26,426 nucleotides of DNA from a bacterium (GTDB taxonomy: Bacteria; Spirochaetota; Spirochaetia; JABEVK01), in assembly GCA_021782055.1 (NCBI GenBank), contig JAJXVP010000022.1:1-26426 (forward strand), given 5' to 3'. Shown here one piece after another: positions 1-6,023 of the stretch (the first letter of the stretch is position 1; each line of letters opens with the position of its first letter). The translations under genes were made by a program, and so were the position numbers. The notes below the pieces were generated by a model. It saw only the letters and a list, made by a program, of their open reading frames with translations, had not been told where the DNA came from and searched no databases.

Positions 1-83
1 ACGGCAATATGGCAGCTATGTTAGACTCCATGAAAAAGAGTTCTTCTGACTTAGACAGCCTCAGTCGACAAGGTGGTCAATAA
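1..83 (+). CDS. 3' end of a gene, possibly fliD (flagellar cap)
   Basis: Open reading frame entering from the left edge, first full codon at position 3, ending in TAA at 81-83. The 26 visible residues are hydrophilic and helix-prone (MLDSMKKSSSDLDSLSRQGGQ-like tail). The stop overlaps the next ATG by one base (TAATG), so the genes are translationally coupled. The guess of FliD rests only on remembered spirochaete gene order (fliD, two hypotheticals, tsaE, tsaB) and on the type of C-terminus; the visible sequence is too short to prove it. Confidence 0.6.
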   Translation, partial: GNMAAMLDSMKKSSSDLDSLSRQGGQ

Positions 84-787
84 TGAACATTCTCATCAAT
101 GGTGAAGCAATCGATTTAACCTGGGAGTCCGAAAAGACTCTGGGTGAAGTGATCGTGGGGCTAAACGCCTGGGCTGCATCACAAGGACATCAGGTTACTA
201 GCCTATTGGTCAATCATAAGGCGGCTGATTTTTGGGATTCTCAGCTTTCGATTCACGAAATTCACGATGTGGAACTGGATACCGTTCCCCAAGAGCAAGC
301 CTGGTTGCACGAAATGAGAGTCGTGCGTGGCTATATTCAAAAGCTGATTCACACCGTTCAACACGGCAAGAGTGAGGATCTTGTCGCCTTTCAAGAAGAT
401 TATCCCTGGATCAGTCCTCTGCTTTTGCGCCTTGGTGCCGAGGCAGCCCCTCCTCCGTGGGATAATCCGGAGCTTTTGCTAGAACGTGCCCAAACTTGGC
501 TACAAACTTTTCCTGATCAAAAGCTTCATCCCCACCTGGTTCAGCTCAAAGATTGGGGGCGGTTAATTCAACAGGGCAAAGACCGTGAAGCCATGCAGGC
601 TTTGCAAAATTTATCACAGGACCTCGAAAACCTTTCCCGGTTAGATTGGGGGAGTGAGTCCTGGTGGAAAGACCTCAATACTTTTCTTGAGGAAGCGGCA
701 CAAGCTTTGACGCGACAAGATTTAGTTTTGGTGGCCGACTTGCTTGAATACGAAATCGTTCCTCGGTTAGAAACCTTGAGCGCGTAA
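83..787 (+). CDS. Conserved hypothetical protein (234 aa), spirochaete-type
   Basis: The ATG at 83 overlaps the stop of the preceding gene by one base, supporting this start and an operon. The N-terminal 70 residues (MNILINGEAIDL...TLGEVI...) have alternating beta-strand and helix character suggestive of a small beta-grasp-like fold. The remainder is helical and rich in Leu, Trp and Gln. There is no signal peptide and no membrane segment, so the protein is probably cytoplasmic. I do not recognise a catalytic motif. Its position behind a possible flagellar gene suggests, but does not show, a link to flagellar biogenesis. Function unknown. Confidence 0.85.
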   Translation: MNILINGEAIDLTWESEKTLGEVIVGLNAWAASQGHQVTSLLVNHKAADFWDSQLSIHEIHDVELDTVPQEQAWLHEMRVVRGYIQKLIHTVQHGKSEDLVAFQEDYPWISPLLLRLGAEAAPPPWDNPELLLERAQTWLQTFPDQKLHPHLVQLKDWGRLIQQGKDREAMQALQNLSQDLENLSRLDWGSESWWKDLNTFLEEAAQALTRQDLVLVADLLEYEIVPRLETLSA

Positions 788-797
788 AAAACCTACC

Positions 798-820
798 CCT
801 CGGGGAGAAGCGCCCCGAGG
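798..820. other. Stem-loop between two host genes
   Basis: A perfect 8-bp inverted repeat: CCTCGGGG at 798-805 and CCCCGAGG at 813-820, with a 7-nt loop. It sits 11 bases after the stop of the 234-aa gene. No T-tract follows on the plus strand, but an A-run at 786-791 precedes it, so it would resemble an intrinsic terminator only when read on the minus strand. It may attenuate or stabilise the upstream mRNA; the next gene seems to have its own promoter. Confidence 0.6.
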
Positions 821-823
821 AGC

Positions 824-852
824 TTGACCGCTGGGCGCGGGAAACTTAATAT
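824..852 (+). promoter_or_regulatory. Candidate sigma-70 promoter for the 87-aa gene
   Basis: TTGACC at 824-829 (5 of 6 to the -35 consensus), a 17-base spacer and TAATAT at 847-852 (4 of 6 to the -10 consensus). Transcription would begin about seven bases after the -10 box, which falls on or next to the ATG at 859. No Shine-Dalgarno sequence precedes that ATG, so the transcript may be leaderless. Predicted by eye only. Confidence 0.45.
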
Positions 853-858
853 ACACTC

Positions 859-1122
859 ATGAAGTTGTCGGCGATTTCTGAAATTGTAAAGAAAGATGTA
901 CCCCTACACTACCGTAATGAGTACACAGCTAAGGCGGTGTTTGAAGCTCCTGGTGGCAAACAAGCGGTAAAACGCATTGAGTTTATCGTTGAAATGTCGG
1001 CAACTGGTCAAAAAGATATTCGTATCAATATTCTCGATACCATCGACTACCCTTTGGTTCCCATTTTGAAATCGCTCAAAGACGAAATTCAGGTGCTTGA
1101 TAAAAAGGGCCTGCTCCTCTGA
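859..1122 (+). CDS. Small conserved hypothetical protein (87 aa)
   Basis: ATG at 859 with no visible Shine-Dalgarno sequence; a good promoter match lies so close that the mRNA may start at the ATG itself. The protein is soluble and mixed alpha/beta, with the segments AKAVFEAPGGKQAVKRIEFIVEMS and DIRINILDTIDYPLVPILKSLKDEIQVLDKKGLL. It has no membrane segment or catalytic motif that I recognise. It lies 14 bases before tsaE and is probably cotranscribed with tsaE and tsaB. Conserved in spirochaetes by my recollection of gene order; function unknown. Confidence 0.8.
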   Translation: MKLSAISEIVKKDVPLHYRNEYTAKAVFEAPGGKQAVKRIEFIVEMSATGQKDIRINILDTIDYPLVPILKSLKDEIQVLDKKGLLL

Positions 1123-1136
1123 CCGGGGGTAAATCT

Positions 1137-1553
1137 TTGAAAACCCAGCAACTTCCTTCGTTAGCGACGCTAGAAGAATTTGCCGGTCAGCTGGCAGAAC
1201 TTTGGGGACCGGGTGATCTTGTGCTTCTCGATGGCCCAATGGGAGCAGGAAAAACAGCCTTTACTCAAGCTTTGGCCCGTCACTGGGGGGTTGAGGAACC
1301 TGTCACAAGCCCCACGTATGCCCTCATTCAGCTGTATGACGGAAAATTTCCCCTGGTTCACATGGATTTGTACCGTCTAGGCACCGAAGAAGAATTTGAA
1401 ATGATCGGCGGCCCGGAATATTTTCAAGCTCCCTACTTATGTGTCATTGAGTGGAGTCAACGGTTACCTGCCAGCTATTGGCCCGCTCGGGCCTGGCGTC
1501 TGGTGTTTGACTACGAGAACTCGGGACGCCGCGTCCAAGGAACGTGGCCATGA
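1137..1553 (+). CDS. tsaE: tRNA t6A biosynthesis ATPase TsaE
   Basis: TsaE is the ATPase that works with TsaB and TsaD to make threonylcarbamoyladenosine at A37 of ANN-decoding tRNAs. The 138-aa product has the family's usual length. The P-loop GPMGAGKT lies at about residues 33-40, followed by the TSPTYALIQLY switch segment, HMDLYRL at about 78-84 and IEWSQRLP near residue 104, all TsaE hallmarks. The start is TTG at 1137, chosen because a G-rich ribosome site (GGGGG at 1125-1129) lies 7 bases upstream and the N-terminus then matches the family. The last codons overlap tsaB (ATGA). Confidence 0.95.
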   Translation: MKTQQLPSLATLEEFAGQLAELWGPGDLVLLDGPMGAGKTAFTQALARHWGVEEPVTSPTYALIQLYDGKFPLVHMDLYRLGTEEEFEMIGGPEYFQAPYLCVIEWSQRLPASYWPARAWRLVFDYENSGRRVQGTWP

Positions 1554-2239
1554 CGATCTTAATTGACTCATCCACCGAGATTCTTTTAGTGGCTTTGCAC
1601 AGCGTTACGAGCTCGACCTTTCGCCAAACAAAGACTGGGTTGAATCACGCTCAGAAAATTCTCGAAGATCTTCAAGGCCTTCTCGAAGAGACCGGTACAA
1701 CCCCCGAGCAGCTTTCGGGAATTGGGTGTGTTCTAGGCCCGGGTTCGTTCACCGGGCTTCGCATAGGCTTGTGTACCGCCAAGGGGCTGGCCGAAGGTTG
1801 GAAAATCCCCCTTTTTGGTTTAGACTCGCTTCGCGCTATGGCCGAAGCTGCGGTTTTGGCACAACCGAGCGATCAGTATTTTCTTCCGGTCATCGATGCC
1901 CGCAAGGGACGTTTCTATGGACAGCTCTTTCAAAAGTCACAACCTGTGACCGAACCCGTAGACTTTACCCCCGAGGAGTTCTTGCGCTGGCAAAATGAAA
2001 GCGTGGTGCTTTGTGGGTATCAACCTCAACTTTTAAAGGCCCGTTTAGAGGAACTGCAAAAATGGCCACCGGGCTGGAAGGTTTGCGAAGGCTGGAACGA
2101 ACAGCAGGGGGCAACTTGGGCCCAGTACCTGACCCACCAAGTTCCTGCTCAAGAGGTTGTAGGCCAGAGGGAAATTTTGGGGCCGTTTGCTGGTCCCCGG
2201 TATTTACGGGCCAGTGAAGCCGAGGAAGCTAAGTCCTAG
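1550..2239 (+). CDS. tsaB: tRNA t6A biosynthesis scaffold protein TsaB
   Basis: TsaB is the inactive ASKHA-fold paralogue that dimerises with TsaD and is needed for t6A synthesis. The sequence shows the N-terminal ILIDSSTE phosphate-1-like motif and the conserved GPGSFTGLRIGL segment at about residues 66-77, then LPVIDARKGRFYGQLF, which is characteristic of TsaB/YeaZ. I place the start at ATG 1550, which overlaps the tsaE stop as ATGA; a GTG at 1544 would add two residues. The 3' end overlaps the convergent tsaD by 11 bases. Length (229 aa) is normal. Confidence 0.94.
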   Translation: MTILIDSSTEILLVALHSVTSSTFRQTKTGLNHAQKILEDLQGLLEETGTTPEQLSGIGCVLGPGSFTGLRIGLCTAKGLAEGWKIPLFGLDSLRAMAEAAVLAQPSDQYFLPVIDARKGRFYGQLFQKSQPVTEPVDFTPEEFLRWQNESVVLCGYQPQLLKARLEELQKWPPGWKVCEGWNEQQGATWAQYLTHQVPAQEVVGQREILGPFAGPRYLRASEAEEAKS

Positions 2240-3251
2240 ATTTTTGAAAGGCTTTAAAATGGGGAACACGACTTTCGGCATTTAACCCCCAAGAGGAGCG
2301 GTCGCCTCGTTGGAGGTGGTGATAGCCTAAGCCTGCCACCATAGCCCCGTTATCGGTACACAAGGGTAAGGACGGGTAAAAAGCAGTCAAGTTTTTGACT
2401 CGAGAGAACTCTTGTCGCAAAGAAGAATTGGATGCCACACCGCCAGCAAGAACCACGGTCGAAATCCCTGTTTCTTTGGCAGCTTTTTTGACGAGTGCCA
2501 GCAACATATCCACTACAGTTTTTTGAAACGACGCACAAACATTGGGCAGGGAATTGTCATACCCCGACCTGAGAAAGGTTTCTCGTTGATGAATGACTGC
2601 CGTTTTTAACCCCGACAGAGACAGATCATAGGGACGGCGACCTGGTTTGAGCTGGGGACGAGGAAAGTGAAAGGCTTCAGCTTGGCCACTTTGCGCTAAA
2701 CGATCGACAGCTTTGCCGCCGGGATATCCTAAACCAAGAAACTTGGCTACTTTATCGAAGGCTTCACCAACGGCGTCGTCCACCGTAGTTCCCAAAACTT
2801 CAAGCTCATCAAAGGCGGTGACTTTGGCCAAGATTGTATGTCCCCCTGAAACCAAAAGCCCTAAATAAGGGTAAGGAATTTCAGCCTCTAATTGGGCTGC
2901 GTACAGGTGAGCCAGAATGTGATCGACACCCCAGAGGGGCAGTCGACGAGAAAAAGCTAAGGCTTTGGCAAAAGAAAGGCCAACGAGGAGACTCCCTACA
3001 AGGCCAGGACGGGCAGTAACGGCAACGGCGTCAATAGCGGCTTCGGTGAGCCCGGCGTCGTCAAGAGCTTGGCGATAAACGGGAACCATCTGTTCAGTAT
3101 GAAGACGCGATGCTATCTCGGGGACAACACCCTGAAACACCGCATGGGAATCATTTTGAGATGCTATGACAGAGGAAAGAATTGTTTTGCCGTCTTTGAC
3201 AAGGGCGGCTGCGCAGTCATCACAAGAGGTATCAATCCCCAGAACCACCAT
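2229..3251 (-). CDS. tsaD: tRNA N6-adenosine threonylcarbamoyltransferase TsaD
   Basis: TsaD transfers the threonylcarbamoyl group from TC-AMP to A37 of tRNA. The 340-aa product is normal in length. Visible motifs are VLGIDTSCDD at the N-terminus, the metal-binding DHILAHLYAAQ (two His four residues apart, about residues 111-115), LLVSGGHT, the VDDAVGEAFDKVAKFLGLGYPGG segment and VVLAGGVASNSSLR near residue 270. It is convergent with tsaB (11-base overlap) and starts inside the end of the upstream 74-aa gene (20-base overlap), so the two minus-strand genes are coupled. A separate transcription unit for tsaD opposite tsaE-tsaB is notable. Confidence 0.96.
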   Translation of the reverse strand: MVVLGIDTSCDDCAAALVKDGKTILSSVIASQNDSHAVFQGVVPEIASRLHTEQMVPVYRQALDDAGLTEAAIDAVAVTARPGLVGSLLVGLSFAKALAFSRRLPLWGVDHILAHLYAAQLEAEIPYPYLGLLVSGGHTILAKVTAFDELEVLGTTVDDAVGEAFDKVAKFLGLGYPGGKAVDRLAQSGQAEAFHFPRPQLKPGRRPYDLSLSGLKTAVIHQRETFLRSGYDNSLPNVCASFQKTVVDMLLALVKKAAKETGISTVVLAGGVASNSSLRQEFSRVKNLTAFYPSLPLCTDNGAMVAGLGYHHLQRGDRSSWGLNAESRVPHFKAFQKSRT

Positions 3252-3456
3252 GAACAGCGTCTCCTCTTACAAAAGGAAAAATCTCATCAAAGGTATACCC
3301 TTCTTCTAAGAGGTTGGGGAACAGCTCAAGAAAGAATTGTGCCAAGTCCGCGTTCCAAGCATGACCGACCATGATGGCTCGCCCAGGCTCTCGAGAGGGG
3401 GATTCTTCAGCACGATTGATGATCACGAACCGGTGTTGTTCATTATCTAAAATCAC
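3232..3456 (-). CDS. Hypothetical protein (74 aa) coupled to tsaD
   Basis: The start is GTG (3456-3454), well supported by a perfect AAGGAG ribosome site (plus-strand 3464-3469) seven bases upstream. The coding region overlaps the start of tsaD by 20 bases. The protein is soluble and acidic; its second half (ADLAQFFLELFPNLLEEGYTFDEIFPFVRG) looks like two amphipathic helices. It has no known motif and may be a small partner or regulator tied to its operon neighbour. I do not recognise the family. Confidence 0.72.
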   Translation of the reverse strand: MILDNEQHRFVIINRAEESPSREPGRAIMVGHAWNADLAQFFLELFPNLLEEGYTFDEIFPFVRGDAVHGGSGD

Positions 3457-3603
3457 GCGTCGGCTCCTTGGTGAGAAAAATAGATCTTATGAACTGAAAA
3501 CCCGTAGAACTTCGTGCAAACCCATCAAAGACGTCAGGATCACTGCTAAGACAAGGTAAACGGTACGTAATCTCGTTTGAGGTTTAGTCTTCCTCACTCT
3601 TTC

Positions 3604-3632
3604 AAACTACGGACTTATGCCTCCTTCGTCAA
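3604..3632 (-). promoter_or_regulatory. Candidate promoter for the 74-aa gene and tsaD
   Basis: On the minus strand TTGACG (plus 3627-3632, 5 of 6 to -35) is followed after exactly 17 bases by TAGTTT (plus 3604-3609, 4 of 6 to -10). Transcription would start near 3597 and leave a leader of about 140 nt before the GTG at 3456. The 190-base gap between the sigma-factor gene and this gene holds no reading frame that I can support. Predicted by eye only. Confidence 0.3.
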
Positions 3633-3646
3633 GATAAATCGAAAGT

Positions 3647-4480
3647 TTACCTCACCAGGTAATCTTCCACCAAAGCCTTTTGCTCACGGAGCTTTTGAAG
3701 GGCTCTGAGTTCAATCTGCCTCACCGTCTCGGCAGATAAACCCATTTTTTGACCAATGTTTTTCAGGGTGATTCTTTCACCGCCTTCCATAGCGAAACGT
3801 AACCCTAAGACTTCTCGTTCTTTTTCGAGAAGTTTTGCTAAAAGCTTTTGAATGTTGTCTCGCAAACTCTCTTCGAGCATAAGGCGATCTGGCTGAAAGC
3901 TGTCATCTTCAAGAAAATCCATGACCGTAGAGGATTCGTCGTTGATTTCGCGGTCAAGCGAGGACACGGGCGAAGCAAGTTCCAACAGGTTCAGCATCTC
4001 GGCTTTGTCTAAATGGAGTTCGTTTGCGATGTCGTCAGCAGAAAATAAATCTCCGCGCGAACTCAGATTACCCAAATACCCCAAAACCTTTCGGATGGCT
4101 TCTTCTTTGCGATGGGGTAAACGGATAAACCGGTTTTTGTTCGTGATCGCGCGGACAATGGATTGTTTAATCCACCACGAGGCATAGGTAGAAAACCTTA
4201 CATTTTTACGGTAATCATACTTGCCCGCCGCCGTCATGAGGCCCATATTCCCTTCTTGAATCAGATCTAAAAAGCCTAAGCCATAGCGAAGGTAACCTTT
4301 GGCAATTTTGACCACCAGCCTAAGGTTAGCGCGAATTAGCTCGTCTTTGGCTTTCAGATCACCGGTTTCAATACGTCTTGACAATTCTAACTCGCGTTCA
4401 AAAGTCAGGAGTTTTGCCTGCGAAATTTCTTCGAAGTAAAAGTTGATGGAATCATCTTGATCAGATATCGTCGCATTCAT
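3647..4480 (-). CDS. Sigma-70 family RNA polymerase sigma factor (277 aa)
   Basis: A group 2/3-size sigma factor with no long region 1.1 extension. Region 1.2 spans about residues 9-45 (INFYFEEISQAKLLTFERELELSRRIETGD). Region 2 runs from LIRANLRLVVKIAKGY through GLGFLDLIQEGNMGLMTAAGKYDYRKNVRFSTYASWWIKQSI, the canonical 2.1-2.4 core. Region 3 follows, then region 4.2 with the helix-turn-helix ITLKNIGQKMGLSAETVRQIELRALQKLRE. ATG 4480 is preceded by GAGGGG about 6 bases upstream. It is most like an alternative RpoS/RpoH/SigB-type factor; which regulon it serves cannot be read from sequence. A 220-base AT-rich gap separates it from the divergent mazG-like gene and must hold both promoters. Confidence 0.95.
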   Translation of the reverse strand: MNATISDQDDSINFYFEEISQAKLLTFERELELSRRIETGDLKAKDELIRANLRLVVKIAKGYLRYGLGFLDLIQEGNMGLMTAAGKYDYRKNVRFSTYASWWIKQSIVRAITNKNRFIRLPHRKEEAIRKVLGYLGNLSSRGDLFSADDIANELHLDKAEMLNLLELASPVSSLDREINDESSTVMDFLEDDSFQPDRLMLEESLRDNIQKLLAKLLEKEREVLGLRFAMEGGERITLKNIGQKMGLSAETVRQIELRALQKLREQKALVEDYLVR

Positions 4481-4700
4481 GACAGTCCCCTCTCACACTA
4501 AATAGCAAAATTCGTGCCAACTAATACTAATTCGATTGTGATTGTATTTTATTTACAGACAAGGAAATAGAGATAATTCATTTTTTACAAATTTCTGAAG
4601 TTCAGAGGGTGTTCAAATTTGTAGACAATCGGTGCGTAAAAAGAATGGCCAGGGAACTTCCTCTGGGCAGAGTCGGCACACCTTGGTAGAATGAGGTCTT

Positions 4701-5030
4701 ATGGACATGAATACTTATCAAAAGCAAGCGTTAACCACCGCCGTTTACACCAACGACCAACAGAGGTTGATATGTACAGTTCTGGGGCTGACTGGCGAAT
4801 CGGGCGAGGTGGCCGAAAAGTTTAAAAAAATCTTTCGCGATAAAGCCGGAGTATGGGATGAAAATGATCGCACTGAGATTTTAAAAGAGCTGGGCGACGT
4901 GTTGTGGTATGTTTCGGTTTTGGCCGAGACTTTGGGGTGGGACCTAGAAACCGTTGCGTCAACTAACCTTGATAAGCTAAAAAACCGGATGAACCGAGGA
5001 AAAATTCAAGGAAGTGGCGATAACAGGTAA
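4701..5030 (+). CDS. MazG-like nucleotide pyrophosphohydrolase (109 aa)
   Basis: A single-domain member of the all-alpha NTP pyrophosphatase (MazG/dUTPase-2) superfamily, which hydrolyses nucleoside triphosphates to monophosphate and pyrophosphate using Mg2+. Metal-binding residues are visible in GLTGESGEVAEKFKK (EXXE type, about residues 30-44) and ILKELGDVLWYVSVLAE (EXXD, about 61-77). ATG 4701 has GAGG (4693-4696) just upstream. It is divergent from the sigma-factor gene and is the last host gene before the phage boundary. It could be a house-cleaning enzyme; short MazG proteins are also carried by phages, but its strand and position put it on the host side. Confidence 0.88.
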   Translation: MDMNTYQKQALTTAVYTNDQQRLICTVLGLTGESGEVAEKFKKIFRDKAGVWDENDRTEILKELGDVLWYVSVLAETLGWDLETVASTNLDKLKNRMNRGKIQGSGDNR

Positions 5031-5060
5031 ACGCCCCGCACCTCTTTGAAAAGGTCCTGT

Positions 5061-5094
5061 TGGGAAATTCAAGAGCCTGGGAAATTCAATAGCC
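5061..5094. repeat. Adjacent 17-bp tandem repeat at the host/phage boundary
   Basis: Two copies of TGGGAAATTCAAKAGCC abut exactly, at 5061-5077 and 5078-5094, differing at one base (G versus T). The second copy ends in AGCC, which is the complement of the last bases of the tRNA-like fragment beside it. Such a duplication at the end of a tRNA remnant fits an integrase-related or att-site structure, but could be a simple local duplication. Confidence 0.7.
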
Positions 5095-5140
5095 GGTGGT
5101 CGGAATTGGACCGACGACCTACGCTTTACGAGGGCGAATC
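5091..5140 (-). pseudogene. Degenerate tRNA 3' half (Thr-CGT-like), putative attL
   Basis: Read on the minus strand, the segment has a 7-base anticodon loop CTCGTAA with anticodon CGT (plus 5128-5130), a variable region AGGTC, a perfect 5-bp T stem (GTCGG/CCGAC) with a 7-base loop TCCAATT, and a 3' acceptor strand CACCGGC ending near 5091. The order and spacing are those of a tRNA 3' half. Position 55 is C rather than T, the anticodon stem has two mismatches, and no D arm or matching acceptor 5' strand follows. This is what remains at the far end when a phage integrates into a tRNA gene and supplies a replacement 3' end at the other junction. The intact gene would lie beyond the right edge. 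Confidence 0.5.
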
Positions 5141-5196
5141 ATGTACTTATCAGACAAGGGTTTACTTATCAACTGTACCAAAAGTGTACCTCGAAC

Positions 5197-5706
5197 CTAC
5201 CAATGGCCGATAATCGACAAAATAAATAAAATCAAAAAGCCGGTACCGGCTCCAAAGCCTACGTTGCGCTGAAACTCGACGGATCCAAGCTTCGCCGCAT
5301 CGTCCTTGCGAACCAGGCTGACTGATGCGTCAACTGCCTGGTTGACCGCTTTGGCCACCTCCGCTTGATATTGTGGTTTTGTTAGTAGTAGATAGTCGCT
5401 CTGCCTCGGCAATGATCTCCGCGTCAAGGTCTGAGCTCTGGCCTGATCCAGCAACCCCTTGAGCTGAGCCGGTGTTAGTAGCAGATAACCCGGCGGCGTC
5501 CTGTACTGCACTGTCGACGGCGTCTGACTTGATGGTGTCGATGGCGCTGTTTTGCTCTTTGACGCTGTGGGCCCCGATGCTGGCAAGCCCGATTGCGGCC
5601 GACCATAGGCCGACGTCCTTGAATCCGAGGACAGCGACGAACACCCCGAGAACAAGGCCAGCGAGGCCAATAACCAGAAGCCACTTACCTTTAATGGGTG
5701 GCGCAC
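5197..5706 (-). CDS. Phage lysis lipoprotein with C-terminal membrane anchor (u-spanin candidate)
   Basis: 169 aa from GTG at 5706. The N-terminus is a lipoprotein signal (MRHPLK, hydrophobic stretch, lipobox LFSGC with Cys22). A Ser/Thr/Pro-rich linker follows, then two copies of a YLLLT repeat and a helical segment. The C-terminus is a single membrane segment (about residues 149-168, FGAGTGFLILFILSIIG). An outer-membrane lipid anchor plus an inner-membrane C-terminal anchor is the defining architecture of unimolecular spanins such as T1 gp11, which join the two membranes in the last step of lysis. Position at the end of the lysis module agrees. The start lies 4 bases after another GTG that opens a second frame. 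Confidence 0.72.
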   Translation of the reverse strand: MRHPLKVSGFWLLASLALFSGCSSLSSDSRTSAYGRPQSGLPASGPTASKSKTAPSTPSSQTPSTVQYRTPPGYLLLTPAQLKGLLDQARAQTLTRRSLPRQSDYLLLTKPQYQAEVAKAVNQAVDASVSLVRKDDAAKLGSVEFQRNVGFGAGTGFLILFILSIIGHW

Positions 5707-5710
5707 TCAC
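5330..5710 (-). CDS. Overlapping membrane-protein frame (126 aa), possibly spurious
   Basis: GTG at 5710 overlaps the stop of the holin-like gene (GTGA) and has GGGGAGG six bases upstream, so the start is well placed. The product has a hydrophobic segment at about residues 9-27 (WLLVIGLAGLVLGVFVAVLGF) and a second at 32-46, then a polar, Ser/Gly-rich tail. The whole frame lies inside the lipoprotein gene in another frame. Hydrophobic codons often yield hydrophobic residues in shifted frames, so the first segment may be an accident of the lipoprotein signal sequence. If real, the pair would be an overlapping lysis gene couple, recalling Rz/Rz1. Confidence 0.35.
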   Translation of the reverse strand: MSAPPIKGKWLLVIGLAGLVLGVFVAVLGFKDVGLWSAAIGLASIGAHSVKEQNSAIDTIKSDAVDSAVQDAAGLSATNTGSAQGVAGSGQSSDLDAEIIAEAERLSTTNKTTISSGGGQSGQPGS

Positions 5711-6015
5711 TTGCCCTCCCCGCCTGACGTTACGTCGGTCTTGACGACGATTTGCGCTTGAGGCCTGCGCGGGTCACCGGCTCCCCAAGGAGACGCCGAC
5801 CAGCCGAGTAAGCCTAAGCCGATTCCAGCGATAGCCAGAAACGTTGTGGAGTCACCCGGCCGGATTACCGAGATATAGTACCCTGCGAAAATCAGAAACG
5901 CTACGCCAGCAATCGGCTTGGCGTCCCAGTGGTCTTCAAAATCCTGAAAAACGTCGGTAACGAACTTCCAGATGCCTGTGATGAAAGCGGCCAGAGCCGC
6001 GAGAATGTGCTTCAT
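5707..6015 (-). CDS. Holin-like small membrane protein (102 aa)
   Basis: I place the start at ATG 6015 because a perfect AGGAGG lies five bases upstream; a longer frame to 6177 lacks a ribosome site and overlaps the endolysin gene. The N-terminus MKHILAALAAFITGIWKFVTDVF is amphipathic. Two membrane segments follow (AGVAFLIFAGYYISVI and FLAIAGIGLGLLGWSA) and the tail is hydrophilic. Size, topology and position between an endolysin-like gene and a spanin candidate indicate a holin that triggers lysis, but no named holin family is recognised. The stop overlaps the next gene start. Confidence 0.68.
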   Translation of the reverse strand: MKHILAALAAFITGIWKFVTDVFQDFEDHWDAKPIAGVAFLIFAGYYISVIRPGDSTTFLAIAGIGLGLLGWSASPWGAGDPRRPQAQIVVKTDVTSGGEGK

Positions 6016-6023
6016 TTTACCTC

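Noticed and set aside
4481..4700. Promoters for the sigma and mazG-like genes
   Set aside because: The region is AT-rich, with several poor -10/-35 pairs; none stands out enough to report.
5150..5196. GTAC-type inverted repeat after the lipoprotein gene as a terminator
   Set aside because: The stem is only four pairs, with no U-run; I found no convincing terminator for the lysis operon.
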